A DNA stretch of 64,000 nucleotides, from contig NOWV01000258.1 of NCBI GenBank assembly GCA_003344405.1, positions 19,824 through 83,823 on the forward strand. The letters are read 5' to 3'. The translations under genes and the position numbers were made by a program. The notes below the pieces were generated by a model. The model was not told the origin of the DNA. It worked only from the letters and a program-made list of their open reading frames with translations, and searched no databases. Shown here one piece after another: positions 51,241 to 63,965 of the stretch (its first letter is position 1; the number at the start of each line of letters is the position of its first letter). This DNA comes from Trichoplax sp. H2 (Eukaryota > Placozoa > Uniplacotomia > Trichoplacea).

Positions 51241-52789
51241 TCAACAACTATCGACAGAATAGTATCATGTCTGATATTTGGCTGTTTATTTGGATAGAAA
51301 CTCACCTGAAAGGTTAAGTATTAGTTTGATAATTGCAATGGATTGGGAATCTACTATCAATCGAGCACGAAATGATTTCAAAGTCAGTCAGCCGAAATCA
51401 GTCAGGCCGGAAAAGTCTATCTTAATCAAGTGGACAGGTAGTCTTTTATAATGGCTTCATTTAGGAAATAGGAAAAATAACTTTGACACATTACTAAAGC
51501 CTATATAGGACCACAATAAGTAAATTATTGGCATAAAGACGTAAGCTTTACATCTTTACAATATACGCTACGAGATTTTTCATTTTTTTCAATGAAATAT
51601 CTCAACATAAGAAGAAGCTCCGTCTAAATGAATGGCTACTGTAATCATGACAGCCATATTAGAGCAAATGACATAAAAATTTTTTTAGTCCATCTTGAAT
51701 TGGCAAGATTACATCCTAAATAAGCCAAATTAGCTTGACTAAACTTGCTATAACCGAATAAAAGACGGCTTTAATAGTTTTAATTTGTACTTGATTGTCG
51801 TGGATAAAATTATGACACAGTAATACCCAATTAGAAGTGCTGTCGATCAAAATAGAGGCAACTAATGATTTTAAACGAAACAGAATGCTATAGTGGTATC
51901 AAGGTAAAATAACAAAAGTTTTGGAATAGTGGAACTCAATAATAGTATTAAAAATAATTTCAAGAATGTGCGTGGTATTGATTCCTTGCTTCACCTCTAT
52001 TTAAATAGACTTGCTCCATATTGGATGGAACAAGACTCAATGTCTTTATTTGTCTGCATTTTATTTTTTTTTGGAGTATGGAATGAGTTAATAATGATCA
52101 TGAACTATTCGTAACTGAGTCGTTGTCATAGCTAAAATGAGACAGCCATTGACTTTTGCTGGCATCATCTGGAATGGATGACAAGTTTTTTTTTAGGAAT
52201 GGATAAGTCATGGTAACGTGAGGAAACAACAAGATGAATAAACCTTTTTAGGATTAGTGAGAGGAAGATCATTTGAAGAGTAAACCCTTCAAAGGTTGTA
52301 AATGATTGCTTGACTTTTATAAAGGATTGGTCATGAACTCTCCTAGAGAATAGCTGGAAATTTTCAACTGGTAGTCACTTTTTAAATCATCGATGTGTAT
52401 AGATGTTATTATGTAGTATTATATATGTTATGAAATATACTGAATTTGTTTGTAGAAAACTTTTGACAGTATTGGCACATGTCTCAATAAACTTTATGGT
52501 TCTTATTAGCAACGTTCAATTCAATATTTTGGTAGGCAGGGAACACTATGCTAGTGTAGCATGAAACATTTCTATTGACCTTTCAGTCAAGAAAGTACTT
52601 TAATCGATAGAAAGATGGCGATTTCTATGGCGTAATTTCTCATCATTTGCTAATGTTATAGATCTAATTGAACAAGACAAACAGTGTTAACTAGGCTATA
52701 CCTGCTAATCTTTCTTTTTAAATATTGGCTCGTTTAATAGATTAATAAAGCTTAGTTACAAGAAATGAATAATTCCAATTTCAGGTTAT

Positions 52790-53480
52790 TTGATTCCTTT
52801 GAGGAATACTCTTAACAGGAAGTAACTATTTGTTTCGGCATTTTACGGCAGTATTAAAATAGAGTTTAATGATTAGGTTAATGTAGTTTGCTAATCGATC
52901 TCCTCACCAAGAGTTCAATTGATGTTTTAATTTAGCATGATGGCGCTTAAATTTCTCAATCTAGGCATTCGTGCCCAAGCCTATTTTTGTGCAGTACTGA
53001 TGGAAGTTAATTGGTTTAGGCAAAATAGCTCTAGTTTACTAATCAAATTTTACCAAGTGCTGATTGACTAGTTACTGAAATTTCTCAATCTAAACATTCG
53101 TACCTAAACTAATTTTTTACATCCCTATGTGCCCAAGTATAGTAATGAGGGAGGGAGGGAGATATACGACGGCGCCATCTTAGTCCACTACGTTCTAATA
53201 AAATTAAAATACTCTCAACAAGAAGTAACCTCTCCTGTTTGTGTTTGCTAGCTATAGTCTTGGAATAAGGTTAAATTGTTATGGCAAAGTAGGTCTAGTT
53301 CGCGCGTCTAACTTTATCAAGTGCTGATTGACTAGGTGCTAGAATTTCTTAATCTAGACATCGGAGCCCAAAACTATTTTTGATATCTCTATGTTTTCAA
53401 ATACATTAAAGAGAGAGGTGTTCGATAGTGCCATTTTAGTTCACTACGCTGTAATAAAATTAAAATGATTCTCAACAAAG
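52790..53480. repeat. Diverged tandem repeat, period about 280 bp
   Basis: CAAGTGCTGATTGACTAG, TTTCT(C/T)AATCTA.ACAT(T/C)CG and ACTACG(T/C)T.TAATAAAATTAAAAT recur at about 53050 and 53322, followed by CTCAACAA. A third, older partial unit starts near 52800. Confidence 0.7.
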
Positions 53481-53484
53481 ATTG

Positions 53485-53830
53485 AAATTAATCTTTGCTA
53501 GGGCAATGTTACTTGAAATATTTGCTTTGCTAAATGAAATTAAATTAGCTCTTGTTTATAACGCTGTTATTTGACGGTGTTGGCTAAATGAAATGAAATT
53601 CACTCTTGGCTATGTTAATGTTACTTAAAAAATTTGTTTGCTTGAGTAAAATTAAAACTTCTCCTTAAGATATCGCTACTTTATGTTTGTTTCGTTGAAT
53701 GCAATTAAACAACTCTTGGCTAAGCTAATGTTACTTAAAATCGATGTTTTATTGAATAAAATTAAAGTAACTCTTTCCTACAAGCTTACTTAAACCCTTC
53801 CATGAGTGAAATTAAGTGACTCTTAGCTGG
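53485..53830. repeat. Minisatellite, about 57-bp unit, about six copies
   Basis: ACTCTTGGCTA.G.TAATGTTACTTAAAA followed by TTTG(C/T)TT.G.T(G/A)AATGAAATTAAA repeats regularly with moderate divergence. Confidence 0.75.
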
Positions 53831-54264
53831 GCTGTCTAAGGCGGAAAAATGAGAAAGCATATCCCCTCGTCGGTTCGATATCCTATTACTCCTGATTTAA
53901 TCTTTTCCTACAAAATAAACAGCATCATTTTTCAACATGCCCAGAAGTTTGGCACTGAGTATGGTATAACTACGTCAAACTGAGAATAGAAAATTGTCGA
54001 CTGCGGTATGCTATTAAACATAGGATAAATCATTTTAATTTAATTACACCCCAGGAAAGAAATATAAAAGTGGAGATAAAGTAAATTGAACCATTTAGCC
54101 ATCATCAAGCTGATGATTTTATCAATGACTTTGTCCTATTGACTAAAGAGAACAATCTTCGATGACCAATAAAGGATAAAGTTAACTACATAATCGAGCT
54201 TTTTTTACGGATAAAGTAGAATTATAAAAGAACAGTTAAGCATAGAATAAAAGACTTTAGCACA

Positions 54265-54640
54265 GATCTCCTTGATTATTAGAATAGTGAAAATTCAAGG
54301 GGATATTGATGCTTTCTTACCATTCCAACAGCAATTAGAAATAGCTTTATAGGATACTTTATTGTCATGATCGTATTAAACAAGTGCTTATACTATCACG
54401 GAAGTGTAGAGATGTAAAATGAGTGTCTAAGTTGAAGAATGGATGCTTAAGTTCTCGATAATCAGAATAGTCAAAATTGGAGGGGGAGTTTATGCTTCGT
54501 TTACGGTTACAGTAACAATTAGGAATAGCTCTATAGGATAATTTATTGTTATCATCCTTTAAACTAATCGTTTATATTATCATTGGAAAGTAGAACCATG
54601 TAATGAGTAACTATGTTGAAGAAAGAATGTGATTTGGCAA
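54265..54640. repeat. Direct repeat, two units of about 190 bp
   Basis: ATTAGAATAGTGAAAATTCAAGG and AATCAGAATAGTCAAAATTGGAGG start the two units. Both continue through GCAATTAG.AATAGCT.TATAGGATA.TTTATTGT and TGTAAAATGAGT or TGTAATGAGT. Confidence 0.8.
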
Positions 54641-57600
54641 CTGGAGCTATAGCAAAATTATTCTAGGTATGAGTACATAGGAGATGAAGAGAGAGGGATG
54701 GCTAGTCAACAAGATTGCGATCATGTTTAATTTAATTAATATCATTAACTCATTTGATTCTCAAATAGCTGATATAAAGAATAGAGCTCTATTCGCTGTG
54801 AAAATCTAGATCATGATCATGTTTAGTTTTATAACATTATTTCATTTTTGGTTTTCCCGTTTAATCTTGACTCTACGTCAGCAATTTTTCGCCACTCTGC
54901 TATTCCATATCGGATAGACGAACGTGGAAATGGGTATCATGAAGCATGGAAAGAGTACATTCTCTATTCATGATAGTCATCACAAGCAAGATCAGTATGT
55001 TTTGAACGTCCATTAAAAAAGTAACGATCATCACAAGTGCTGAGTTGATACAACCTCGACTTCAAGATGGCGTTTATAAGTGAAGATGAAAAGAAATGAT
55101 AGTAAATCCAAGGTGATACTACGACTTGCAAAAGCGTAATTAGAGATTGAAAAATTGGGAAATTATGCCGAGAAAAAAATGACTGTAAGGAATGTCGCTA
55201 TTGATCAGATAGAAATGAGTTGAGTTGTAATAGTAAGAATTCTTAGCTCTCGGTTCATTAATGTACAACAACTATTAGTAATGGATGAAACAATTTGGAT
55301 GGAATGATGACAGATCAGTTCAGGGTATCTAATACATCGAAGCCAATCATGATAATAAACAATTATATTTTGGACGATTAGGAAGAATATGATAGTATAG
55401 ATGGACAACGCCGAATTGAATTCAACGACAGGTTGAAAAGCTTTTACTTTGCTCATGTAGGATAAATTTATCTTTATCAATAACAGTTAGAGCAAGAATA
55501 TCCATTGAATTAGTTGAAGAGTATTGGACTTACTTACCACGTTAGAAAGAAAGAGTGGCCATAAATAAATCACCCAATGGAAATAAACCTTGATTTAATG
55601 GTGATGGTGGTATAGGAAAAAAATTCAATTTAGCATTCAAGAATGCTCTACTCGACTATAAACTAGCAGACTCTATTTCTTGAAACAAGTCGCATTAAAA
55701 TAATAATAGCCTCTTACGCGTCCCTACTAGATGTTTTTGATCGGCTGCTTTAACGCCTTTGTTCGCTCATGAATTAATATAATGTGTAGCTATTCCAAGA
55801 TGGCGGTCTCTTAGCTACAAGCATCAATTAAAATTCAATACATTTCTGCAATTCAATGCGTTACTTAAAGTCAATAATTAGCCTACCCAATAAGGGTTGG
55901 ACCTTGTCAACAAAAGACGACTAATGACAATATAGGAGTAAATAATGGCTGATTGATTTGGCCTCCCTCCAATACGATTAAGTCAGCGTGCAGTTTACAC
56001 TACTAGGAAATTCTTCATCCTTAATTTGCAACCGCGATCAACTATTTAGTTTGTTCACTAACAATGATCAAGAGGATTGACTAATGGAGACATTATTATA
56101 CCTATTGATCCAACACACTCTAAGTTCAGAGTAGACAACAGCTACTATTTTTAGTCTCAGCGTGGTCTGTTATACCAACTTTTGACCTCGTTTGATGATT
56201 CAATTTTCTTCACCGTAGCCATGCTGAAACAATCCCTATCCAGATACCTAACATTGGCAATGAAATTCAGCATCATCTGAGTCTATACAAGGACAGGCTA
56301 AAGACTACGGATAGAAAATAACTTGTCAATGACGAGAGGAAATCAGTCTTGTCCATGATTTTAGCAACCCTTCCACTGTTGCTCTAACTTACACTACCAA
56401 CCAATCAAAAGATCAACCTATTTTACAATCACTATCCAAGGCGTGCCTCCCGTTTATACGTGTTTTATTTGTAGAGCAATCAGTGTCATAAATTTACTCT
56501 AACTGACTCAAATGCTAACAAAGACGATAGAACGAGTTATTCAATTTGCTAACATAGCCCTCCAATAGGTCATGCTTATTGGTAAGTGTCTATGAGAGTC
56601 TGTTCATGGAAGAGATAGCTACTGCAGCTTTAAAGAGAAGAACTTATTGATGTTATCAAATCAACCTTAATCATTCTTAGTCTAGTCTATGGATTTGAGA
56701 GACACATTATCTCAAGCTTATACCTTAATCTTACTGCTCTTTTTTCAATCATGAAATATTGCTCATATATTAAAGTGATTTTTCACCCTCTAATTAGTCC
56801 TGTCATAGCTTCGTCAAAATAGTAAACTGTACTAAATTCGGAGGTACTTTTAAGTATTTTACAATAGCGGTAAATGATAAAGATTGATCGATATTATCGC
56901 ATATAGCAAGCACTGATCGTTAAAAGTATGACATTTTAATGTAAGCAAAATCACTCATTACTGAAAATACACGTATAACTATAATGTATACGGTTTCCTC
57001 CCAGATTAATAAATACTTATAGTAAAATACTGCAACGATATACAGTTTACGTCTTTATTGTAAGTAAAGTTTCTTTTCTATTGCCAATGATAGATCCAAT
57101 TGTGATTTTAATTAGTTAAATATATAGGTAGTATTCTGTCATGATCTAATTCTATTTTACGGTCTTGATGTTTCGCTCAAATAGATAATTTTAATGGCTA
57201 TTTGCAACTGCAAGATGGTACACTCTACGATACAAGAAATATTAGTAAAACAATGACATGATAGTACTTAATTATCTTTAAAGCCTATCTAAATTTTCTT
57301 GCGATATTACAAAGTCTAATCATGATATTTTTAAATATAAATTAGAGTTTATCATTTATCATTTTCTAATTTTGTATTGTGTTGGATTTATACTACCAAA
57401 AAAACCTTACAGGTTACATATCTTGCCAAATATCAGGTTATCGATAGACGACTAATCGAGAATGCTATTACCTTAGTATCAAAAAGCGTACAATCTGCCT
57501 CAGGAAACTTTAAGACGTATATCTATACGATATTATTTGAAATTCTCGAATCTTAAAAGTTATAGTCTAACTAATAAATTGATATCTCAGAAAATGGATC

Positions 57601-57907
57601 AGATAAATTACTTTAATGACTCATGATTAGTCCTTTAATGGGACTAATTATTGTCTGAACTTGTTGATTGATAATAAAGGCTCCATAACAACAAAAATAT
57701 TGACATACTGCTGTTGTTCTGCCTTTCTCACATTATGATGTTACGAGTTAAGATGGCAATAATCCGTATATAATGATCAATTACGAATTACGTGGCTAAT
57801 AATCAATGATATCACCAATTGCCAGTGGTGATATATTCAAATGTTTAAGTGGTAGTAGAAACGAGCTATTCGATTTCTATCCATTTTGGCCTACCTCGTA
57901 TAGTCTA

Positions 57908-57946
57908 CCCCCCCCCCCCCCNNNNNNNNNNNNNNNNNNNNCCCCC
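57908..57946. other. Poly-C tract interrupted by a 20-N assembly gap
   Basis: Fourteen C's, then N at 57922-57941, then five C's. The assembly broke inside a C homopolymer, so the true length is unknown. Any open frame reading through it is not meaningful. Confidence 0.95.
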
Positions 57947-58776
57947 TATTGCATTACCCTTTGTCATCGTCATCAAATTAACGCCAACAGGAACTTATTA
58001 AGATTAATAAGACTATTCCATATAAACATTTTGGCTATGTATCATTCGCTATGGAATAACGAAATTGCTATGAGGTAGTCATGGCAGATTTACTGGTAGA
58101 ATAAAATGCCTTATTCAATTAATGGTAATATCATTTATTCTTATCCTGATGTGCAACTTAAGAAAATATTTGCTATATTTGATATTACATGTACTATCTT
58201 GCTACTATAAATCTGTCTTGATGACTTTGGTCTAGATCTATTTGCAGTCATTAATTTGAATATGTCAACTTCACAAATTAGTTTATTTCTCATGCATATC
58301 GGCACTTCCAGTAACTTTGAAGCTGGTTTATGTGCGTATTACTAAGAAAGCTCAGCATAGGTTATTAGCAGGCAAGCATGTCATTATTTCATAGTGCTGT
58401 AGAGAATCTTTGACAAGAAGTGTAAATAAGGAATAAAAAAGTGAACTTCCTGGATGTTAAGAATACCAGCGAGCAAAAAATTAACCTTGTTGAAATAGTC
58501 AACATGACCGATAACTAGAATGAACTCAATTATGGACGTTATGAAACTTCTAATTATTGTTTGAAATGCGGCCTGTTTACAAGTTTTACCCATTCCTTGT
58601 AAGTCGTTTCAACGTGTTACTACTGGAGAATATTTAATGAATGATAATCTAAACGATTAGAGCATATCTGACTTGGCGATATGAACTGATTGTGAACCGG
58701 AACTCTTAAGACATCTAATCGGCATATACTACAGCATGTACTAAAATCTCTGAAAGAAGGCTCGTTAAAATTGATA

Positions 58777-58950
58777 AAACGTTAAGTTATAACATAGTTA
58801 ATAGGCCTGATTTCTTCTTGATAACAGAAAGCTACTTGTGGAAGTCAGTTACTAAGATCGGCTAGACGTTAAAGCTATAAGACAGAAAATAAACTTTGAT
58901 TTCTTATTGATATCGGAAACCATTTGTAGAAATTGGTTATAAACATGATG
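58777..58950. repeat. Direct repeat, two units of about 90 bp
   Basis: ACGTTAAG.TATAA.A.AG...ATA, then TGATTTCTT.TTGATA.C.GAAA and TTGT.GAA.T..GTTA, occur twice in tandem. Confidence 0.65.
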
Positions 58951-59767
58951 AACAAGCATGATGACCATCCATTTTCCATTTTTACTGATCACTGTCAGAT
59001 ACCTCACAATAATTAATTATTTGTGTATTACCTCAAATATTGATCATATTACATCAAGAACTCATTGGAGTTAGTCGAGTTAGTTTACTTGTAGTTACCG
59101 ATCGTTTTAGACAACCTATAGGCTTTGATTTTAAGATTGTAGTATTGGGTAAAAAGCTACTGCTCACTTCGTTATGGTAATTGGGATGGTAATTAACCTG
59201 CCAATAAATTATAGCACTGCAGCTGATTCAAAATATTCCATTATGTTAATAAGATAAATCGTCGTGCGCTCTAAGCTTGCAACCAGTGCTGACTACGGGT
59301 TTTATTAGTTGCTGAAAATTGGAATATTAATCAGTTGGTATTCCAATGTTAGATTATGTCAAGGTAAACACAGTAAGGATTCCAATCTCAGTGGAAATCA
59401 CAATCTACTTTATAAACTGTCAGATCACAGGTTAAATCGATCTGGGTGCTTAAATTCGTTTAGCTATATGAGCCAATTCATCTTTAACAATTAACCAAAT
59501 TAATGTCGTAAGAAAATTTTATTCCTACTAATTAAAATATAATCCAATCCTTTTAGATTTATTGCTTTAAAGTTAAACTAATTAACTCCAGGACATTGAG
59601 TTTAAGTTCTAATCACACTTCTAAAGACGTTACTTGATTCCACAATTGGCTTTCGGCATTATCAAAGCTTAATCAGCTAGTACTGTTTTAAAATTTCTTG
59701 GCATACTGAAGATATGCGCAACAAACTGCTCAAATTGACAAAGACTTTGTAGTCATAAGAGCAAACC

Positions 59768-59985
59768 TTATAAATTTTAAAATACAACTTTCGCGGCCTT
59801 TTATCTCCCATCCAATGCTATACTGTACTGCAGATCTAGAAACAGATACAAAACATTGACTGAGAAGTAAAATAGATGTAGAATTTTACAAATTTTTAAA
59901 ATGTTGCTTCCGCTAACACTGCCTATAATCCAATTCGTATGCGTATTATGCCGTAGATCTAAAAAACAGGTGTAAAATTTGCCTA
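59768..59985. repeat. Direct repeat, two units of about 118 bp
   Basis: AAATTTTAAAAT...CTT.CGC recurs at about 59772 and 59890, each followed by a CC.AT.C.AT block, GTA.ATCTA.AAA and a C.G.T..AAA block. Confidence 0.6.
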
Positions 59986-61276
59986 CGGTTGAAGCACTTT
60001 GTATAGCTATAATTATTACACTTACAACTAGGTTAGATTCTAGGTAACTCTCAGTGGAATTAGCTACTTTAACGCCACATTTCTTGAATTAAAAAAATAT
60101 CATATAATGATGCCAATTTTTGTATCCCTTTTCTCTTATCTTTTGCTTATCTCTAAATCAATATTGCTAATTTTGATTTATTTCTAAATCATCAGGCACT
60201 ATTAGTGATTAATTTCGCGATACGAGTGCTGTAATTAATTTGTGAATCACTTTGCTCCTTAAGTCTTGCAGCCTGTTTAATAACACAGCATGAGTAGTGC
60301 CTTATGCTATCCCAAATTGATATGATTCTATACCAGCAGAGTGTAAATACCTTGAATTAGCTTTTAACTGTGCTGAACGAAGACAGACTATTAGAGTCCT
60401 TAAATGGAGTATCAGCACAGAATGACTTAACTCGAATCCCTCGCTCAAGTCGGGTTTCGGGTTGCCTTTTTTTAAGGACACTACAAACTATAGATAGAAT
60501 TTTTGCACGTGTATATAAGTTAGGTGTAGGATCGGAAATTATAGCCTGATCTTTATCGATATCCAATATATTTAATATTTATTATTAGCCATAGCAGTAA
60601 AATCAAGCTGCTGTTTCGGGTACGCATTTTCTTTCAATTTGATTTTTTTACAGCAGCGGGTATCTTTGCATGATCAGTCGCAAGCTCACATAAGCAATAA
60701 CTTAATTAACGACAGTTCGCTTTTTATTTTAATGCACTATCACTAGCCTGGCCGGTATTTAAAGAAGGGCAGATATCGAGGTTAGCTTACTCGCGTACTC
60801 TACTCTGCATATAGAATAATGTTAGTTGTTGTATGATTACACGTGTATGCGCTGTTAAGATTTACGTCGGTATATAATCATAAGATCGATGTACAGCGTC
60901 TTAAATTTCGCTTTAGACATTTTAATTGAGAAAAATGTAACTAAAACTAACGTGCAAATCTGTAGTTCATACCGATATAGTAATAAATTTCATTTATACT
61001 TTTACAAAAATATCTGATACGAAAATAACATGGCTTTAATTATAGTTCAGTAGTAATCGTCGTTGAGCATAGCGGATAGAGCTAAGTGGTTGCCTGTGAA
61101 TAAACAAACGGACCTGCTTTTCATGATCACAGACTGATTTATATTACAGATTTGCAGATATAACTTTGGCTTCAGATGTCCCTATAAGCAGATTCTACTG
61201 TATTGCTAGAGGTTACATGAAATGATCAGTAGCCCTATCCATTTTACATAAATTGCTTGGTACACTTCGTTGAATT

Positions 61277-61357
61277 TAAGCTGTCCTACTAATCCATAAT
61301 TTTTTTATTTTTTTAATACATGACTCTATATGTCTAATACATCAGTAGGACAGCTTA
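61277..61357. repeat. Foldback element, 17-bp inverted arms, 81 bp overall
   Basis: TAAGCTGTCCTACTAAT at 61277-61293 and ATCAGTAGGACAGCTTA at 61341-61357 pair with one mismatch. The 47-base loop is AT-rich. It could be a tiny MITE or the end of a decayed one; no target-site duplication is evident. Confidence 0.75.
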
Positions 61358-61978
61358 TAAGGCTCGTGATTAAGGTATTTTGGGCACATTTGATCACCAC
61401 AGGCAAGTTCTAATGTACAAGAGAATTTGACGAAATCCTACCCCTTGATTTATTACTATTTCTAAGCGGTGATGATAATGTAGTAAAAAATATATATCTA
61501 TCGATTTCAATACTCTTGTAGGGTATCGATTGGATCATTCAAGTTAAAATGAGAATGGCAAGAGCTTGAATGAGTTACAGGCAGGGCTGCAAACAATAAT
61601 ATTGTTCATTATGCTTAAGTTGTTCACCCCAATATTAAATTAGTAACTTGGCCAAAATCGGGTTGATGGTGATAGCGCCTGTAAAATAATAGGACAAGAC
61701 TTGAATTTCTTGTTCATCTTCTTTGTATTGGATAAATCGGTTCTACCAAGGTTTACGCTTATTGTTAACGAGTGTGGGTTTTACTGCTGTATTCCTATGG
61801 ATATTAAAGTAGCACGATAATAATGTAACTTATAAACATGATCTATTTTGGGACTGCACTACACTAAATATGAGCAATAGAGTTCTAGGCGGTATTTGAT
61901 GGATTGAATAGAGCTACTACTGTACCGTAGATATGTGATTTCCAAGCTAGAATAAAACGTCCATTAAAAGACTAAAGT

Positions 61979-62725
61979 ATCGCCTGATATTGCATCGACG
62001 CTTTTACTCTATCATTTAGCTGATTCACCTTCAGCTCCAGTATTCTACTCTACTTTGCAAATCATAGATACTATTGCCAATGGCCATCTTTTATCCTAGC
62101 AGTACACAACTACGATGACATCATGGTACGGTATATTGGAAGGCAGATGTCTGGCCACAGGGTATTGATGTCATCTCGCTTGAGAAATGTCAATAAACAG
62201 CTAACTCACCATGGTACCAAATTGGGCAACATATTGTGTATTTGCACCATTAGATCCTAGTACTGTAGAGTGTTGTGCCAGTTCATCAATGACTCATCCG
62301 TGCTCATGAATACAACCCTAAGGGAAGTGCAGGACACTGCTCTATCTTCATGGACGACTACGCATCATTTCTACTTAAGAATTTCTAGTCGTCCATGCAC
62401 CTACCTACAGTACACCTGTTCGCCACGGTAATACGAGTATATGAAACTATTGAAAAGAATGGCGACTTTTGGTCCAAACCGGTCGATATTTACCTTTCCA
62501 CGGTATTCCTCCAGTTTGAGACTATATCGTAGCATGCATGACTACCATCCTTGGTCGTTGTATTTCTTCATTGAGTGAAATTAGTTTGAGTTTCGTTGCC
62601 TCTAATCAGATTGACTCAATATACAGTAGAATAAGGATACGTATAGCAATATTAGTACAGTAAAAACTTTGTATACCATAATCCCGTCCTGATGATATCC
62701 GGAATACCTTTATCAACCTACAGTT
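61979..62725. other. Compositionally distinct segment, no intact gene
   Basis: This stretch is less AT-rich than its flanks and holds scattered short open frames on both strands, including the 62210-62293 exon-like one. An inverted pair, ATGGACGACTA at 62350-62360 and TAGTCGTCCAT at 62387-62397, brackets 26 bases. The overall look is a degraded coding or mobile sequence. Confidence 0.4.
62210..62293 (-). other. Orphan exon-like open stretch, 28 codons
   Basis: The minus-strand translation VIDELAQHSTVLGSNGANTQ continues for eight residues to a perfect donor ATG/GTGAGT at 62209. It is preceded by an in-frame TGA with only a poor acceptor (ATGAG). The surrounding 61980-62620 is less AT-rich than its neighbours. 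I could not find adjoining exons. It may be a relic of a gene or transposon, or chance. Confidence 0.3.
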
Positions 62726-63039
62726 AGGGACTTCTCAATGATAAACCACACCTCAAAAATTGTAATTTATGACGATTTTGATATTTTATGATTTTTAGGG
62801 TATGATTTATCATTGAGATGTCTCAGAGATTTTCATTAGGATTTTGGGTATGATTTATCATTGATAAGTCCCAGAGATTTTCATGACGATTTTGAAATTT
62901 GACGATTTTTGGGGTATGATTTATCATTGAGAAGTCCCAGAGATTTTCATGACGATTTTTGGGGTATGATTTATCATTGAGAAGTCGCTGACATTTTTAT
63001 TACGATTTTTGGGGTATGATTTATCATCAAGAAGTCCCT
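62726..63039. mobile_element. Small inverted-terminal-repeat element with internal repeats (MITE-like)
   Basis: A 35-base left end (62726-62760) is the inverted complement of 63005-63039 at 30 of 35 positions; all differences are transitions. Between them GGGTATGATTTATCATTGA recurs at about 62798, 62846, 62912, 62962 and 63012, mostly every 48-50 bases. So the right end is itself the last copy of a direct array. No open frame and no clear target-site duplication. A non-autonomous foldback or MITE-type element is the likeliest reading. Confidence 0.6.
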
Positions 63040-63134
63040 GCTGCAGTACTGTACTGTGTAAAAACATCTTTGCAAATACTGCAAATGGAATGCTTACTTA
63101 TATAATACTGATATCGGTCAATTGTCGATTTAAT

Positions 63135-63612
63135 CGTCTATTGGATTGCTACTCTGCCAATATCATGCGATCCTATGCTTTACTCATTTGATCATTCATT
63201 CGATTGCTACTCTGCCAGTATTATGTGATCCTATGCCTTACCAATTCGACCTGAATACCAATTGGATGATCCATTCCATTGCTACTTCTGTAGTATCATG
63301 CGATGTTATGCCTTACAAGTCTCTGGCAGTGGTCCTATGCTTTATGAATTAGATCATTCAATGGATTGCTACTCTGCCAATATCATGTGATCCTATGCTT
63401 TACTTATTTGATCATCCATTGGATTGCTACTCTGCCAGTATCATGTGATGCTATGCCTTACCCATTTGATCATCCATTCGATTAACCTGAATACAAGTCT
63501 CTGGCAGTCATTCTATGCTTTATGAATTCGATCATTCATTGGATTGCTACTCTGCCAGTATCAAGTGATGCTATGCCTTACCCATTTGATCATCCATTCG
63601 ATTAACCTGATG
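63135..63612. repeat. Satellite-like tandem array, about 58-bp unit
   Basis: GGATTGCTACTCTGCCA.TATCATG.GAT, then CTATGC(C/T)TTAC, then ATTTGATCATCCATT recurs at about 63143, 63202, 63277, 63363, 63421 and 63541. Some units carry an extra AAGTCTCTGGCAGT block, giving a longer higher-order unit. The array resumes at 63966-64000 and runs off the window. Confidence 0.85.
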
Positions 63613-63965
63613 TCACACACCACTAGTGACAAAGTAGTCTACACACGCCAATCCTTGCGGAGAACGCCACTTACTAACTTAAAGAGGCGAGATTAGCTAT
63701 ATCACCAACTAATTCAGTTCCAACAACCGAATACTATGGTATAATTATAGCGTCACAGATGATGTAGACGAGATAGTCAGAGATTTACTATCATTTATTA
63801 CTGAAGGAATCTTGGCACCCAAGATTATAGTCTTCACAATTAAATATCAATTGAAAACTAGTTGACTATCTAACCGACTAACGAACTAAAAAGGAATCTT
63901 CAGGCATCAGCCTTTTATAGTCTCGTCAGAAACTCCTGGTGCATATAATATAAAAGTATCCTTTT
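63613..63965. other. About 350-bp insertion within the satellite array, possibly LTR-like
   Basis: Unrelated sequence interrupts the array between ATTAACCTGA and TTATGCTTTACT. It starts TGTCACACACCACTAGTGACA, whose TGTCAC.../...AGTGACA ends form a small hairpin. It contains TATA-like stretches. A TG start suggests an LTR, but I cannot identify a matching CA end or a target duplication, and about 23 bases of the array unit are missing at the site. Confidence 0.4.

Larger units (their letters stand above)
49437..61978. other. Gene-poor 12.5 kb, decayed tandem duplications
   Basis: No supported gene was found. Open frames here are at most about 90 codons and lack splice context or similarity. 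At least six separate diverged tandem duplications with different units (listed individually) account for a good part of the DNA. The promoter and 5'UTR of the giant gene should lie at the start of this stretch, but I saw no clear TATA box. Confidence 0.6.

Noticed and set aside
53824-53900. tRNA-Leu/Ser-like boxes: TAGCTGGGCTGTCTAAGGC and GGTTCGATATCC
   Set aside because: Box A and box B spacing is suggestive, but the T-stem does not pair, no anticodon stem forms and the acceptor arms do not match. At most a tRNA relic.
55205-55480. 91-codon minus-strand frame
   Set aside because: Composition typical of chance in AT-rich DNA; no splice context or motif.
60357-60566. 69-codon minus-strand frame and an imperfect hairpin around 60430-60465
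   Set aside because: The hairpin has several mismatches and the frame has no recognisable feature.
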